DNA of 64,000 nucleotides from Berberis thunbergii (lineage: Eukaryota > Streptophyta > Magnoliopsida > Ranunculales > Berberidaceae): contig QNQO01000450.1 in the NCBI GenBank assembly GCA_003290165.1, positions 248,001 to 312,000 of the forward strand, given 5' to 3'. The notes under the pieces are model-generated. The model was not told where the DNA came from, ran no database searches, and worked only from the letters and a program-made list of their open reading frames with translations. Position 1 is the first letter of the stretch; each line of letters opens with the position of its first letter. The position numbers and the translations under genes are program-made. Below, piece by piece: positions 24,001 through 39,100 of this stretch.

Positions 24001-27000
24001 AATATCCTTTGGGTCAATCACTTCTGTATTCTTAACCTAGTTGTCTTTATACAATATGTTTTGAGAACACTGTCTTAGGTATGTTACCAAAAAAAGCTTG
24101 ATCCAGTTTTAAAGTTAGAGCGACGATCTTGACGCACTAGCAAAATCTAGCATTTTGATTTTCGCTTGTGCTGGTTCATCCTACCATAATACTTTATTGT
24201 GAGACGGTGTGCATGTATTGCAAGTTATGATACCTCCTTAACACCTTTGTGACAGGATACATATTGCTGGCTGATAAGGGTATGGGTTCGGGGTTGTAGA
24301 CACGATAACCCAATCAATCACCAGTTTGGGTGCACCATCCGACTATTAATATATTGTTTTTCCCAGTTATGGATTTAATTTTATTACTCATGTAATACTA
24401 GTCGTCTTTTTACATATATGTGTTACTAGAGGTATTTTATATTAACAAAGAATTAGTGCCTTCAAAGACTGCGATGAATCCCAAAGTGTCACTAAATGCA
24501 ATACAAAGAGTTTCTCGGACTGGTTTTTCATTCCCTTCACCATTGTGTGGGTTCTGTGGCAAGAGAGGAATTCGTTGGAAGCTCTTTCATATCTTGGGCA
24601 TGTCTTGTGATGGATGTCCTAGGTTTTCTGTGGTATTTATGCACAGGTCACTGTGCCTTCAAGATGTTCCTGTTTGTTGAATTCATGTTAGAGTGGGAAG
24701 CACTTATTAAAGTTCAATAGGTTTATGCAGGGGATTGAGGGAAGGTGATATTCACCCTGCTTTTTGTTGTATCCCTTGTTGTACAGTTGCTTTTTGGTTC
24801 TTTCTCGATAAAATTGGATCGTTTTCTATCACATCAGGACACAGCTTTTGAAAATGCAGGACATGGACATAGGGAATGGTATCTTGGCATGATTATATAG
24901 CTATAATGTGAATAAAGCTTGTTTGTGTTATTTATGATTCATAAAAAACAGTAGGAAGGTTATAAGGATGAAGGGAGCTCTTATTGGACTAATAAGTTAA
25001 GATGAAAGTGTTAATAGTGCTGATTATAGGTATGGAACATATATGTGTTCCTCAAGTTATCTATATTTGCATACATGTAACTGAGCTCAATGAGAGTTGA
25101 TTGCATTTTGGAATATGATACAAACTAAATATCGCAGAGAGAGAGCTCTCTCTCTCTCTCTTTATATATATATATATATAAACTTCAGAGATATAGATTA
25201 GTTAACTTGAAATTAACGGATTTTTTTTTTGGGTGTGATGGATGATGATATCACCAATTTTGTGAAAATCAACCTGTTGAGTGGGACTATGTTATGTTTT
25301 ATTTTAAATAAGAGAAAGTAATAGAAATAGAAATCTTATGCATGAAACAATCCTAATATAACCCATACAAAACCATTTGAACATAGAAGCTTTTAGATCT
25401 TTCTGACAATGCCAATTTTATAAAAATTCAACTTGCTGAATTAAATTAATACAACGGAGAAGCTCAGGAAATGGATAGTATAAGTCAAAAAAAATCCCCG
25501 AAATGCTCACACCGTATGGTAGCAAGTGAGACATATGGCATCGTGTCAAATTTGCTAAACAAACATGTTTGCTTGTCATTCATGCTCATTAATTGCTTTC
25601 TATCAGTGTTCTAAAAAAAGGTCTAGGCGGCTGGGAGCCGCCCAGGTGGGTTGGATGGGCTAGGCAGGTTTTTTTATTGTTATTATTTTTTTATACTTTC
25701 AGTTCGGAAAAAATTAAAAAATTAAGATTCTATTTTTCTTATACATTTTCCATATGTATCTTGGCATTGAATTGGAAGTAATTTATATGCTATTATACTG
25801 AATTTTTATAAATTATAAATTATAATAAATAAATAACCGCCTAGGCCCCTGCCTAGTCCTCTGGGCACTAATCCCCTGCTCCCCGCCCGTCCACTGCCTA
25901 GCATTTTTTAGAACACTGCTTTCCATACACCATGTGGACTAGCCTGAAAAATAGTATACATGTTTTTGAATCAAATATACTATCAACCATGTTTTTGGAT
26001 CAAATAAACTATCAACCAAAATGGTCGCTCAATAAAGTTTTTTTCTTGGATCATGTTGCCTCAATACCTTTCCAAAATGCAGAAATAGATTTTGTTTAGA
26101 AACTCCATGCCACTGATTAAAACAGAAGGAATACTGAATTCACTTTCTCATTGTATAGGCAGCAATCTACATATCTCATCAGTCACAATCAATATCTCTG
26201 TTGGAGGAAGCAGATAAACAAATAAAGGAAAGATCTTGCGGTGAGCAACTGAAGCGTTTGAAGGAAGCCCGGAATGTGTACAGAGAAGAATTAGTTGATT
26301 GTGTCAGACAATGTGCATGGTACGTTTACAATAAAAGTACAATTTTTTCATTCCGTGCTTATATTTTTCATTTGTAACAATCCACATTTCATCCTAAAGA
26401 TTCATCTCTATACTTGGTGCATTCAGTGTTATATATGCTTATTATCAGAAAATTTTACTTTTTTAGAGTGCTGGACCAAGTGCTTGCTTATGGATTATGA
26501 TATGGAAACTTGTAAGCTATACATCCAACTTGCCTTGCACCTTTCGCTAGCTTAAAGTTTCGTCTAATGGATGGCTTTGTTGTTTATGTCTAGAAATAAT
26601 TTGATTTCTCTGTTTTTATTTTTTATTCTCAAACTATTCTCTTATGCAGTAAACGGTCTGCTTAAGTGAGAAACTTGAATTCCTCTTATGTTTTCCTTCT
26701 CAGAAAATTGTGAAAATTTAAACTACAATGTGATTTGAGTTTCATGAATGAATCTCCAAAGCAAGTTTATGAAAGAGCTAAAATAATGTCTAAAAGGGCC
26801 TTCTAGTTCACATGAAATGGCATACAAGAAACTGATAATGTTTGAAAAATCGAATAAGTGACTTCTAGTCTTGGATTTTATGTATATGCTCTCTTGGTTG
26901 TGTTCATAAAAGATACTGACTCCTACACTTCAACTGTGAGGCAGAAAGTCCAAGTGGAAGGTAAGGTAATTGGTAGGCCATTACAAAACCTTTTGTTACT

Positions 27001-30000
27001 TTATTAACTATCAAAAGTCTTGTTATACATGTGAGCTGTATAGGACGATATGATGGTGGTGTTGAAAGGGTTGTAATGGAGAGTGATTCCCTACTTCCCT
27101 TTATGTTCTGAAAAATCCCCTTTCTAGTCGTCTTTATGTATCTCCTCCCAGCTACCATGAGTCATTGTCTTCTTCTCCACCTCTGGCGACTTCCTCCTCT
27201 AGGTTTTTATGCGCATAATCTAGATTCTAGAGTCTATATTAGGTGCAGTGATACTGTATTACATCTTGTATCACGTTGCAACATAATTACCTTTTAGTTA
27301 TTACCATTTACCACATAATTATCTGTCCTCTTATAGGGAATGAGCTGATTTTCATATATGGTTTACCTTGCCCTGATTTATCTACCACCCCCACAATTGC
27401 TGGTTATTTCTAGTTGTTTTCAGATTGCTTTCTGTCTGGATTGCTTTGTATATGCAACCAGGATCAGTCTTGTGGTTGATGTCATTGATTCTTCTTTTAC
27501 TTTTACAGCTTATCTTCTGCTCCGGGTTCATTATGTATTATGTATACTTGTCTGGCTCCTTCTAAGTTGCGCCATGTTTCCGGACTTGTTTTTTATATGA
27601 TTTTGCCGTTACCCCAATAGGACTTGGGCTCCTACAAACTCCACACTGACAATATGTCATTCATTATTATTGATAACCAAAGATGAAGGAAGTGCCCCCC
27701 AAACTCCACTCTTTTATTTGGATGAAGGAAGTGCCCTCAAGAGCTACTTTTCTTCTTTGGACTATCTTCATGGGAGGGTCCTCACTGTAGACAATATTAC
27801 TAGGAGGGGCATCCATTTTCCTAACCATTGTTTGTTATGTGAGCAAGATGAAGAGTCTACTGACCACCTGTTACTTTCTTGCTCTTTTATGAATCAATTG
27901 TGTGGGCTGGCTTTGGCTGACTTTCATGTTCAAGCAACCTTTTCTCATTCTTTCTTGGAATGGGTGGAACATTAGCACTCTACCAACCACCCCCTTTTAA
28001 TCTTTGGTTGTTTGGAAAATGAGTTTTTTTTTGCTTAAATTTTAATTGGAGCGTTGACCCTTTATTTACTTATTTGTCAATACGTGCTCGAAGGCTACAT
28101 CATTGACCCCATAGGGTTAACCAAAACATGCCCAAAGCCGAAGGCTACATCGTTGTTGCCACTTAGTATCCAAGTCGCCGCCATCTCGCATGAAGATTGT
28201 TTTCGCTCTAGTCCATCGTCTCCATCTCACATGAACACTTGCTTTCGCTCCGGTTCAGTCCATGTAAGCAATTGTATTCAATACCCGAGGTCGAGTCCAT
28301 CTAAACAATTATATTCAATATCCGAAGGCTCATCAACGATGGAGCACATGTGCTCCTAATATTCGGGCGACAACTCACAAAATTCTTACGGGTGAGTCTC
28401 GAACCCGTGACCTCTCACAAGGTAAATAGATGGCCGACCAACTGATCTAGAATTGGGTTGTTTGGAGGGAAATAAAATCTTCGAGGTAATAGGGAAGCTG
28501 CCAAAATTTGGACTGAAGTTAAAGTAATTGTATGGTTGTGGGCTTGTAATGGGGATAGATTTAGAGAAGTACAATTTTCTTCTTGTATATTTAATTGGGA
28601 TTGTATATTGTTTACTGGACACACAAGATAGTGTATAGCTTTTGTAACACTAACCTTTTGAACATATGAATACAATACAATGCTTTTTTTCTGAAAAAAA
28701 AAATGCAAAGATGAAGAAAATGTGACTGTGAGGTATGATTTCTATATGGATATGACTCAAAAGAGATCCATGCAAGACAAATCACAGCACTGTGTCAATA
28801 TGCAACTTGCAAAGGGTTATTTACGTATGGGGAGCAATGGAGATTGCAATGCCTTGGATGAGCTCAAGTATGCTAGATGACTTATGTCTGGTGCCAACAA
28901 CTAAGACCCGTATGGAGAGTCAATGCAAGTGTGTCACAACCTCTAAAGCATTGACACTACGGAAATTCCAAAATCTCCATGTTGGACACTATTGGACATC
29001 AAAATCCTTGGTCCCTCCTCAGACACGTGTCATACACTTAGTCAATATGTTTGGAATGATTGAACAGGTCTGATGCTACTTGGAAACTATTTACTTAAAA
29101 AAATTGTTTACCCATTTAAAAAGTGAGTGTAAATAAGCAAAATGCACTCCCATGCGTGGTTTAAAAAAAAAACGTTGTGAGACTACGATCTAAGGCTCAT
29201 CTCAGTGCAAGGCTTATGGTTAAAGGTTTATGCTTCATAGGTGTTTTAACAGTTGAGTTAGATTGTGTCGCTGTGTCCATGTTTGCCCATGCATTTGTGC
29301 TTCCTAGGGACTCACAACTAATGATATTTGACATGACCATTCACGTGAACCTCGAGTTTAGACTGCCAATCAAACTCTTTGCTATTTGTTGAGTTGGATG
29401 ATTAAAGGAATTTTTATGATGGTAATCACGTCTTCAAGAACAACATATTTGAACACATGTAGCGCGTAAAATGGGCATCTTCTATATTTCTGCTTTCTTT
29501 GAGCATCTGAACTGATTACTTCTCTGATGTTTGATTCTATTTTGATATTTTATTATTTTCTTTTTAAAAGTAAGCCCAAAAGAGAGATGAAAGAAGCAAT
29601 ATTACACTCAAGACAAGGGGGATCAATTTTCAATGGTATCTTATTTACTTCCCATATCTGGTGTTACCTGCTTGCAAATTTATGTTGCAGTGGGGGTCTT
29701 TTGTGATCCCCTCTCTTACATGGTACCCTTTCCTTTTATGTAAATGAAGTGTGTGTTTGATACCCCAACCTCTCCCCCCTCCTCCCCACCCCCCAACCAA
29801 AAATAAAAATAAAAAATTGTTGTCAGATGCTTGTTTTACTGAATAACTCTTACAAGTTCAGACAAAAGTGATCAGATTTCCATGACCACAGTGACAGTTA
29901 TAGAGTTGATGGTAGTGTGTAGGTGTACCTTGTGCCATCTTGGGTCTTAGAGGGTTTGTGTCTTTACTGTTGAATGATTCTTCATCAAAGATATGGGATT

Positions 30001-33000
30001 AGGATCCTCTTTGACACCTCTCTTCAGAGATCAGAACATGATCCAAATGCATCAAGCTTTTTTTACGAAAGAGATTAAAAGTTTGAGAACCTCTAGACTC
30101 AGCACCATCCCAATATGATTGAAGAATCATGACTGTGCGATATTCCTACCCCAGAATTTCCAGCAAAACTAGTAATTTGTTGTGATAATTAACTAAATAT
30201 GACGATTTGTATGAATATGTCACAGATATATTCACCTGATTTCTGATAAAATTTGTAATGTGCAAGCACCTCAAACCATTTTTCATGTAGCTGACCGTCT
30301 GTTCTGTTATTTAAGCAGAAACTTTCCATGCTCCACTATATTAGCAATTAGTATTTTACATTTTTTCTATTTTACAAACTTTATTTATTTATTTAGCGGG
30401 TAGATACATATGTATACATTTTCATTTACTTTTGTATGTGTGGAAATGCTTTGGTAGGAAAAAAGTTAAGTTTCAGTGTATGATGCCCTCTGCAATATCC
30501 TACTGATGCACATTCGTATAAAGTGAAATGCATATATGCACACATTCTGCTCTTTCTTATATGTTGATAGTTTATTTGCTTATAGGTATCGCATACTTCT
30601 GTTTTCTCGGTGGAAGCAGAGAGGAATGTATGCAACATGCAAGTGGATTGTCCAATTGCTCTTGGTTCTCAGCAAAGAGGACTCACTGTTCATTTATGTC
30701 CCTGAATTTTATCTGGAGGCACTGGTACGGAAATTATGTATTGTTGTTTTACGTTTGAAAGAAATCATGTATGAGGCATGTGCATCTTTAATTGGTGTGA
30801 TTTTAGGGTTATTTGATTTTGCATCCCCATTCAGGGTTTATCCTTTTTGCAATATTATCTGTATTTTGGTGCCTAACCTGCATCGTTGAATCCAAAGGTG
30901 AATGCTGGGTCCTTGGTCGTTATATGTTGATAATGAGGGAGACACTCAATAATAATAAAACTTCTATGATAACCGCAAACTGGCCAATCATGGTGTAACC
31001 ATCACAACCTTCCATAATGAGAAATATCTGCATGCAAAAACTTCTTTTGAGTTTCATTTTCCTTCTCCACGCTGGAAACATGATTACCATCTTTTACAAG
31101 GGTTCCATACAAGTTAATAAGAACTCTAGCTTTATATGGAAGTTGGGATTGTTTTCCTTTATGATGGGACTGGATTTTATGCAGCTGTTGTGGCAAATGG
31201 CGATCTCTCGATTGATATTTTATTCGACTACCATCTTCTGGCTTTGTCACTCTATGATAGAGCAAGCAAAAGTATATGTTGATAGAATCGGATAACTTTT
31301 CACCATAATCCAATTATTGGTTGTTTTAAGATTTGTCAGATGACTTCCTGATATGACATGTTCTCCTCTGGTTTTGACATGTAATTATATGACTTTCAGA
31401 TATGTATAATGCATGGAAATAACTTACATGCTAACCGTGATTGCTTCTATGTTTGTTGATGTATAATTACGCCCTTAGTGCATTACTGTCTGAATTGCAG
31501 GTTGGCTCTTTCCATGCATTGCGCAGGAGCGATCCTCTGTTTGTTCCTTCTGCAGTCTTTATCAAGCAAGGACTCGCTTCATTTGTATGTTCTAACACTG
31601 AATTTTAATTTGACTCATCTATTCATGTTTAGTAAGATAGTTGCATTCATTCATACTGCAAATTACTGATAGTCTGATATCTTCTGAGGAGAAGTGTAAC
31701 TTTCTTGTGACAATGGGTATGTGGTGGTGGATTTTGTGATCGAGACACTTCTTCCATATCTATCATTTCTCCTAAATGACTCTCGACCATTTCAAAACTC
31801 CAAAGTTTTCTCCTTTTAACCTCACGCTTCCACCCATAGTGACAATACCACTGATATTCTCAGCTATGATCTCAACCCCGCTTTTTCAGCCTTATGAGCC
31901 TTCAAATCTTGTTTAAGCTGTAAAGCATGAACTCCAGTTAGTTATTTGACTTCAAAGAGTGTCAAAGGCACACTAACCCCATGATTTGGCTTAACTGTAT
32001 CCAACAACAGGTATGCAAGGAGAATAGTATCCAATTCAGGTGTTCAACACGAGCATTTCAACTCCACATAGGGTCCGCACTTCCTGAAATATTCCCTTAA
32101 ATCTTCTCTACTTCTTAATGATGTGTGTGGGATACACATATGTATCATAAATACACAAATCTTGATGAGCATGTACATTAACAAGTCCCCCAATAAATTC
32201 AACCAAACTCCAAATCTTGATGAGCATGTACATTAACAATTCTCCCAATGAATTCAACCAATTTCCAATGTTTCAAGGAAAAAAATGGAGATTGGTGTAG
32301 TAGAAAACAAGTAAGCAGGCGTCGAAGGGAATGCATGTTTTATGGGAATTAATTAGCTCCTTGTGACACTAACCCCCTAAAAAAGGACGATAGTTGTGCT
32401 GGGATAAAATGACCTATTTGATTGAATTAAGTCTGGATATGGAGTAGTCTCGGTCCCTTAAAAGTTGAGTTTTGACATGATAATTAAGTAGTTATTACGT
32501 GTTCTCTTCATTAAGCATGCTTTGAACTATGTTGTCGATGCAATCGTCTGTACCTAATCACGTAGCCATTCTTATTTCATCTATCAGGTCACATTTGTTG
32601 TTACACATTTCAACGACCTAAGGATATCCAGTACAGATTTGAGGGATCTTCTTCTCCAATCTATATCGGTCTTGGTACAATACAAGGATTATATGGTTGC
32701 TTTTGAAAGCAATAAAGAAGCACTTCAGAATTTTCCACGAGCTTTACTTTTGGCATTTGATAACAGATCCTGGATATCAATAACAAGCATACTACTACGT
32801 CTTTGCAAAGGTTCAGGGTTTGGTTTGTCAAAGCATGGTCAGTCATCATCATCAGTTCTTTTCCAGGTGATTCTTGTGGTGCTCTGCATTTATTAATTCT
32901 TTTCACCTCAATTCTTTTGGCAATTGTAATTAAACTTTGATTCCCTCCTTTCTATACAGGGTTTGCTGCGCCAGGCATGCATAGAGGATGAGGATTTATT

Positions 33001-33105
33001 ATCAGCTTTTCTCAATCAGTTATTCAACAGTCTCAGCTGGACAATAACTGAATTCTCAGTTTCTGTGAGAGATATGCAAGAAAAGTACCAGGTTTGTTTG
33101 GTTAC

Positions 33106-33141
<36 letters not shown>

Positions 33142-36100
33142 TTCATTCATTTATTTGTTTTTTTCTTTATTATTATTATTATTCGTTTATTTGTTTTTCA
33201 GTTACTTTTTGTCATAATGGTATAAAACTCTTTCAGGTCATGGAGATGCAACAGAGAAAATGTAATGTCATTTTCGATCTCTCATGCAATCTTGCTAGAG
33301 TGCTTGAATTTTGTATCTGTGAGATCCCCCAAGCATTCCTGTCAGGATCTGATATGAACCTTCAAAGATTAACTGAGTTGATTGTCTTTATCCTGAACCA
33401 TATAACTTCCACTGCAGATGCAGAGTTTTTTGACATGTAAGTTTTTAGCCTCCCCCTTGACCCTAGATCTTTCCTAGGAATCTGTTTATACATACATCTT
33501 TCCTAGGAATCTGTTTGTACATACTTCAACATGCTTAGATGTGCAAACAGTTTCAGTCGTTAACCTTTAGTTCAAACATATTCATCAGTCCCTCATACCT
33601 AGATTTTTATACGTCTACATACTCTTACTGCATGAGCAGGCCAACGAGGGATTAAAATTACATGCATATATGTGAAATGAATGCCCATGAGGACTGAAAT
33701 TACATGCATATCTGTAAAATGGACTGTTTCCTGTTGAACTGTTCTCTATTTGACTATGTAACAACGACCGGGACGGATATCAGTGTCTGAGACGGATATG
33801 AAGTGTTGGCCAACGTAGCCAGAGAAATATAATATGAGATATGCTAGGGGACACGCTTGTACATTATAGTATGAAAAGCCGAAGTCAATATACTAGTTAG
33901 CCCAAAAACTTTGGAATGGAACCCCTAATAACTCTGCCCTTGTTGGTGCCCAATGCAACACAAAGGTCGAACATTTCATGCATAGTTTGAAGTGTTCATG
34001 CATCTCTTCATAAAGATTCTTCGATTCTGGTCTTTCAAGGGACAAAGACACCACATCCGGGATGAGCTTCCACACAAGTCTGCCGGCACTATTGAGAGAA
34101 GGACATCCATTACATGACTACCAAGCTTGAGTCCGGCGTGATCAATAGGACCACTATTAGATTCTGACCTATGTTGGGACTTGTACCCTTGATAAATCTC
34201 CCTCGGTTGTTGTCTGAATCACTTCTGGCCTGAAGCAAAGACAACAGAGCGATGTTTGGCCCTTTTGATGGTCACATTTGATACTTATTGCATGATTACC
34301 CGCCTGTCCCAAAATTTTTATAAAATTAGCAGTGAGTATTCATAATTTATTTGAAGAAATACTTAAGGATTAATTTCACTGTAAGTGCGGATATGATGTA
34401 TCTTAAGAGATTTAATACATGTTGCAAATCATACAAGTAATAAAAATACTGAGTAAAAAAAGGCAAATTTACCCAAAAAAAAAGAGGCTTACATAGAAAA
34501 ATGAATTAAAATGTTAGCACTCAAAGTTCACAATGAACAGCAAAAGCAAAATTAAGATGCGAAAATAGCACCTTTTATTTTATTTTTTCAATATCAAGGC
34601 CCTTCAAATTGGGGGGGGGGGGGGGGGGGGGGGGATTTGGTCTCTCACGTGCTCAGAGCCGACACCAACACTGAACGTTGAGGAAAATAACAAGGTTTTA
34701 TTCTTTATAGCTTTATAGATCATAATAGTTGATGATAACTTAGTCCTAAACTTGGATTAAGATTCGAAAGTGAATTATTATCTTGAATCAGATCCTTTAC
34801 CCTTCAACAAAGGAAACATGAACCTCCTCCATAGAAGAACCATTTTTTTCTTGGTCCCAATTCAATAATAAACAAGTTCTTTCATGGTAACTAAAAAGTG
34901 TACTTTAAAAGTAAAGTTTTAAAATAGTTGGGCATATTGGTCCATGACTTTGGACAACTGAAATTCTGAGTAATATTCGCCTAAATATATTGCTTGCACC
35001 AGTGGTAATATCAATTACAATGTCCCAGTTAATAACTTGACTTTATCTTCGCTCACATATTCCCATTTGACTAACTTCACTTGAATTTATACTTTGGAAT
35101 TTGTTATTCTTTTCATATTTTAATTTATGTCCTTCATGCAGGCCACTTAGATGGCAAAGTCAATCTCTAGAGAAGACAAACCGTGGAATGCTATTAGCTC
35201 CTCTTGCAGGAATTATCTTGAACTTGTTGGATGCTAGCAACGGCACAAAATATGAAAAGCAGAATGATGTTTTGGATGTCTTTGCCAGCATGGATTGCAC
35301 TGCAACTGTTCATTATGGATTCCAGTACCTTTTGGAATACAACTGGGTTAGTTTGTACAAAAACTTCATTATCTTTGTGATTCTTACTTTAATCTGTGTG
35401 TACATGAATATGATTTTGATTATCCAACTAATATGTTATACCCGTTTAAGGATATTTGCATGCCCTCCTTTTGTTAGTATGGGTAATTTCGAAGTAGTAC
35501 TGCATTTTCTAGAAAGTATCCTGATGTTAGTAACAAATTTCTTGAAGCTATGGTTTATTTTATTCACTTTTGCATAAACATTTCAACGTAAGTATTGTCT
35601 GGATGAACCGAGTTTTTTCTATCTTCAGAGTGGAGGACCAAATACTTGGTATCATCGGTGTGTTATCACTTGAAAATTCTTCTTTCCAGTTCCACGTTGT
35701 TTGTCACTTATGCTTGTTATGTAATGTAGTAATACAAAATTCACCGTAATTTTCAAATATAGGAGAGAAGAGATTCTGATGTGAGTGTCCACAATGAATT
35801 TATTTTTGGATCAGCAAAACAAACAGGGGAATATGGTTATAAAATGGGATTACATGCTATAGAGCTATGTAGTACATGCGGGGATAACGGACCCTTCGTT
35901 GTCTTGAACCGATTTAAGATTAAGCGGATTAATCAGTCTTCCTTTTCAAAGTATAGATTTTTGTACCCTCACCAATGTAAATTTAATAAATAACACATCT
36001 TGACAATAAAGATTAATAAGACAAATATTATAGAGCAACAAAAGTCATATTATAGAGCAAATTATGTAATCATGTCCAAAAATCACACATTATAGAGCAA

Positions 36101-39100
36101 CAACCACCACCCAATAGGACGACATCCGCCACCACCCAACATGACGACAGCCACCACCCAACAGAACTATCTCGATTTATCACTGATTTTTTGGTGATTC
36201 ACCAATTAATCGGTGACCACTAAACCCAACCACTAAATACCTAGTTCGGATTGGTCTACCCCTGATTTACACTAAATTGCCGCATAAATAACCCAACTAT
36301 AAAGAACACTTCATCAAAACAAGAACGATTAAAAACGAGGAAAAAAACCACTTACATAGATGTGTTGTAGCTTATAGGTTTAGCACAACCCTGAGAAAAC
36401 CATGGACTGAAATGGGACATCTCTAAACTTTCCCCAGGTCCACATTGTGATTCTAATGTTCATACAAAATGTTGACATAGTTGCATTTGATAAAAGAGTA
36501 TCTTCCCTTAGGAGCTCAATGGCTAATTGGGAAAAGTTCCTATTTCGATAGGGTTTCTTTGATTAATTAAGAGAAGGAAAATTTCCTATTTGGAATTAGG
36601 TTTATTTTACAATTAAGACAGATGAAAGTTTTCTAAATCAATTAGGAAATTGGAATAAGGAAAGTTTCTCGTTGAGGGATAAGGAAAGTAATATGAAAAT
36701 AGTTTCCTTTTAGGAGTAGGCTTTCCTTGTTTGGTCAAATAAGAAAGTTTTCGTTGTGGGACAAGGAAAGTAGTATTGAAATACTCTCCCATCAGGAATA
36801 AGCCTTCCTTGTTTGGTGTAGACTTGTTTAGTCTATATATAGTGCCTTTATACGTAGGTTGGAAACATCAAGAAAACACAAGAAATTGAGAAAATCCAGG
36901 CTAAAGAGATGTGGATCTATAGCTTCTTTAGTTGAGATCGGGAGTTGTCCTTGAGAGAGCGCCTTAAGAGTTTGTTCTTGAAAGCTTGGAGCCTCAAGAG
37001 TATTGTAATCTTCGTAAGATAGCAAAGGTTGGAGCTTCAAAAGAGTTTGTTCTTGAGAAGTTGGAACCTCAAGAGAGTTTGTTCTTGAGAGGTTGGAGCC
37101 TCGAGAGCTTGTTATTGAGAATATTGTTATATTTGTAAGATAACAATTGTTGCCTCAAGAGACTTTGTTCTTGAGAGGTTGGAATCCTTGTTCTAATAAT
37201 ATCGTGGAAGGACTTGCAAAAAAACTATGATTGTCATTTTCTTATTTATTTATTATTTTTGCACTTTGGCCCAAAGTCATTTTTATGCGTATCATCATTT
37301 GTATTCGAAAATATGTTATTTTGTTCTTGCTGTATTACACAAAAGAATGGGGATACGATCCCAAATCCAGTTACCTATAGTCAAGAACTTAGCCAGATAA
37401 ACCTTCTCTTAAGGGTGATGCTCAATCCTCGCTTTGGCGCTTTTGAGTGAATTCATTTCAATTCCCTGCTTTATAGTTGACGAGCCTACTCTCAAAATTT
37501 AGATCCCCGTTCTGTTCTTCACTTTATGGTTTACAAAACTTTACTTCCAAAAAATTGAATCATTGCAAATGCTTGTGATTCATCAATCTTTTGATTTTTG
37601 TAATGATTATTTATATATTAATTTATATTACTAAAAATGTTTTGTGCACATAATAGTTTTCAAGTTTCGAGCTATATATGTACCTTTTTTGATTATTCAT
37701 AATCTAACTACTTTTACGCATGTTGTAATGTTACATAATTATTATTTAAATATTATTTGCTGATTTGATATTAATAAAATTAGAGAAAGGTGTTTAATAT
37801 GGTTTGGTCACATGCGGAGGAGATCAAGCACGAAGCCAATTAGAAAATGTCTAGATTGGCGAGTTAGTGGAGGGAGTAGACGGAGGTGACGATCGTTGAA
37901 AACTTGGATGAAAGCGGTGAAGGAAGGCATCATTGAGCTTGGATTAGGTTAGGATGTGTGAGAAGACCGCATTGCTTGGAGAGCCAAAATACATGCAGCC
38001 TCTCTCGGGAGTACCGGGAATGGCTTTGATGACGATGATGATACTAATAAAAAGAAAATTGGTTATATTCAAGTTAAAATTTTTAAATATGCATTAATAA
38101 AGCTATAAATGGTGCAGAAGCAATAAACAAATAGCAAAAACTTTACTTACAAAGTTTCTTCAATCTGAAAATACTTCTCTCAACTTCAAACTGCCTACAA
38201 ACTTGATTTTTGACCTATTTAAGCAAATAATCCCTAAACCTATTTGGACTTGTACTCCTAGTTGGGGCTTAACAAGGACTAACCCAATTATTAATATAAC
38301 TAATGCTATAAATACTAATCATAGTATTAATATACCATCAAAAAATACGCTCTTAGACACTTTGAATACTAGAAAAGTTTTAAAGCGCTTTCAAGCTCTT
38401 GAACTGCCTCGTGCTTCACGATCGGTGACTAAGGTCAAGACAACTCTTGAATGCTTAGTTAATATATTTTTAAGAGATGAATCCTCGGGCATTACTTTGC
38501 CACACCCCGAGCTAAAATAATTTTGACTTCATTTCCCAAAACAAGAGAAGAAAAGGTGGTGAAAATGATTTTGCATGATCCCCCGTAAGAAGATTGTTGA
38601 TTGTTAAATCTTACCATGAGCCACAAACCAATTCAAGAGGTTGGCCTGAGTGGTTAGCTTTTTCAAAAGATGGGGCTTATGAAGCTAACGGTGGGTGTGG
38701 TACCAAGTGGGTTCACCATTTGCAGAGATATTATCCCAACTTAACCACCTAAATATCCACGGGCCTCATCTTGGGCTTTGGGTATGGGTTTTGTCTCAAA
38801 AGGCCTTGGTAAGCGACTCCTTAAACAGTCCACCACTATCCCAACTCTCAAGGTCTTTTGTCCTTGTATTTGAAGCCCAACGACACTGCATTTGGTTCGC
38901 AGGTTTCCAGTTTGACACCCCAATGTACTCGCTAAATCTACCATATGATGACTCACCCATTGCAAGGATACCTGATTTGGTAAAATTAATGCTCAGTGCC
39001 GAAATAGCCTTAAATGAAAAGGAAGATTGATCTGAGGAATTTCACTTGTGTGCACTTGGATCCAAAAACAGAATGGTGTCATCCGTAAACTGTAGTATTG

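Larger units (their letters stand above)
26320..30585 (+). other. RKP intron 3
   Basis: About 4.3 kb. It contains the LINE/SINE nest at 27640-28702 (listed separately) and otherwise unrecognised sequence. Confidence 0.5.

Noticed and set aside
28366..28450. Possible tRNA gene on the minus strand
   Set aside because: Same reasoning: tRNA-like head of a SINE with flanking duplications.
35781..35993. Extra RKP exon between exons 9 and 10
   Set aside because: Exons 9 and 10 join in phase to family sequence without it, and the frame matches nothing known.
38640..38730. tRNA-like 'ggcctgagtggttagc' with a following ggttcacc
   Set aside because: No acceptor stem or full fold; at most a SINE scrap.
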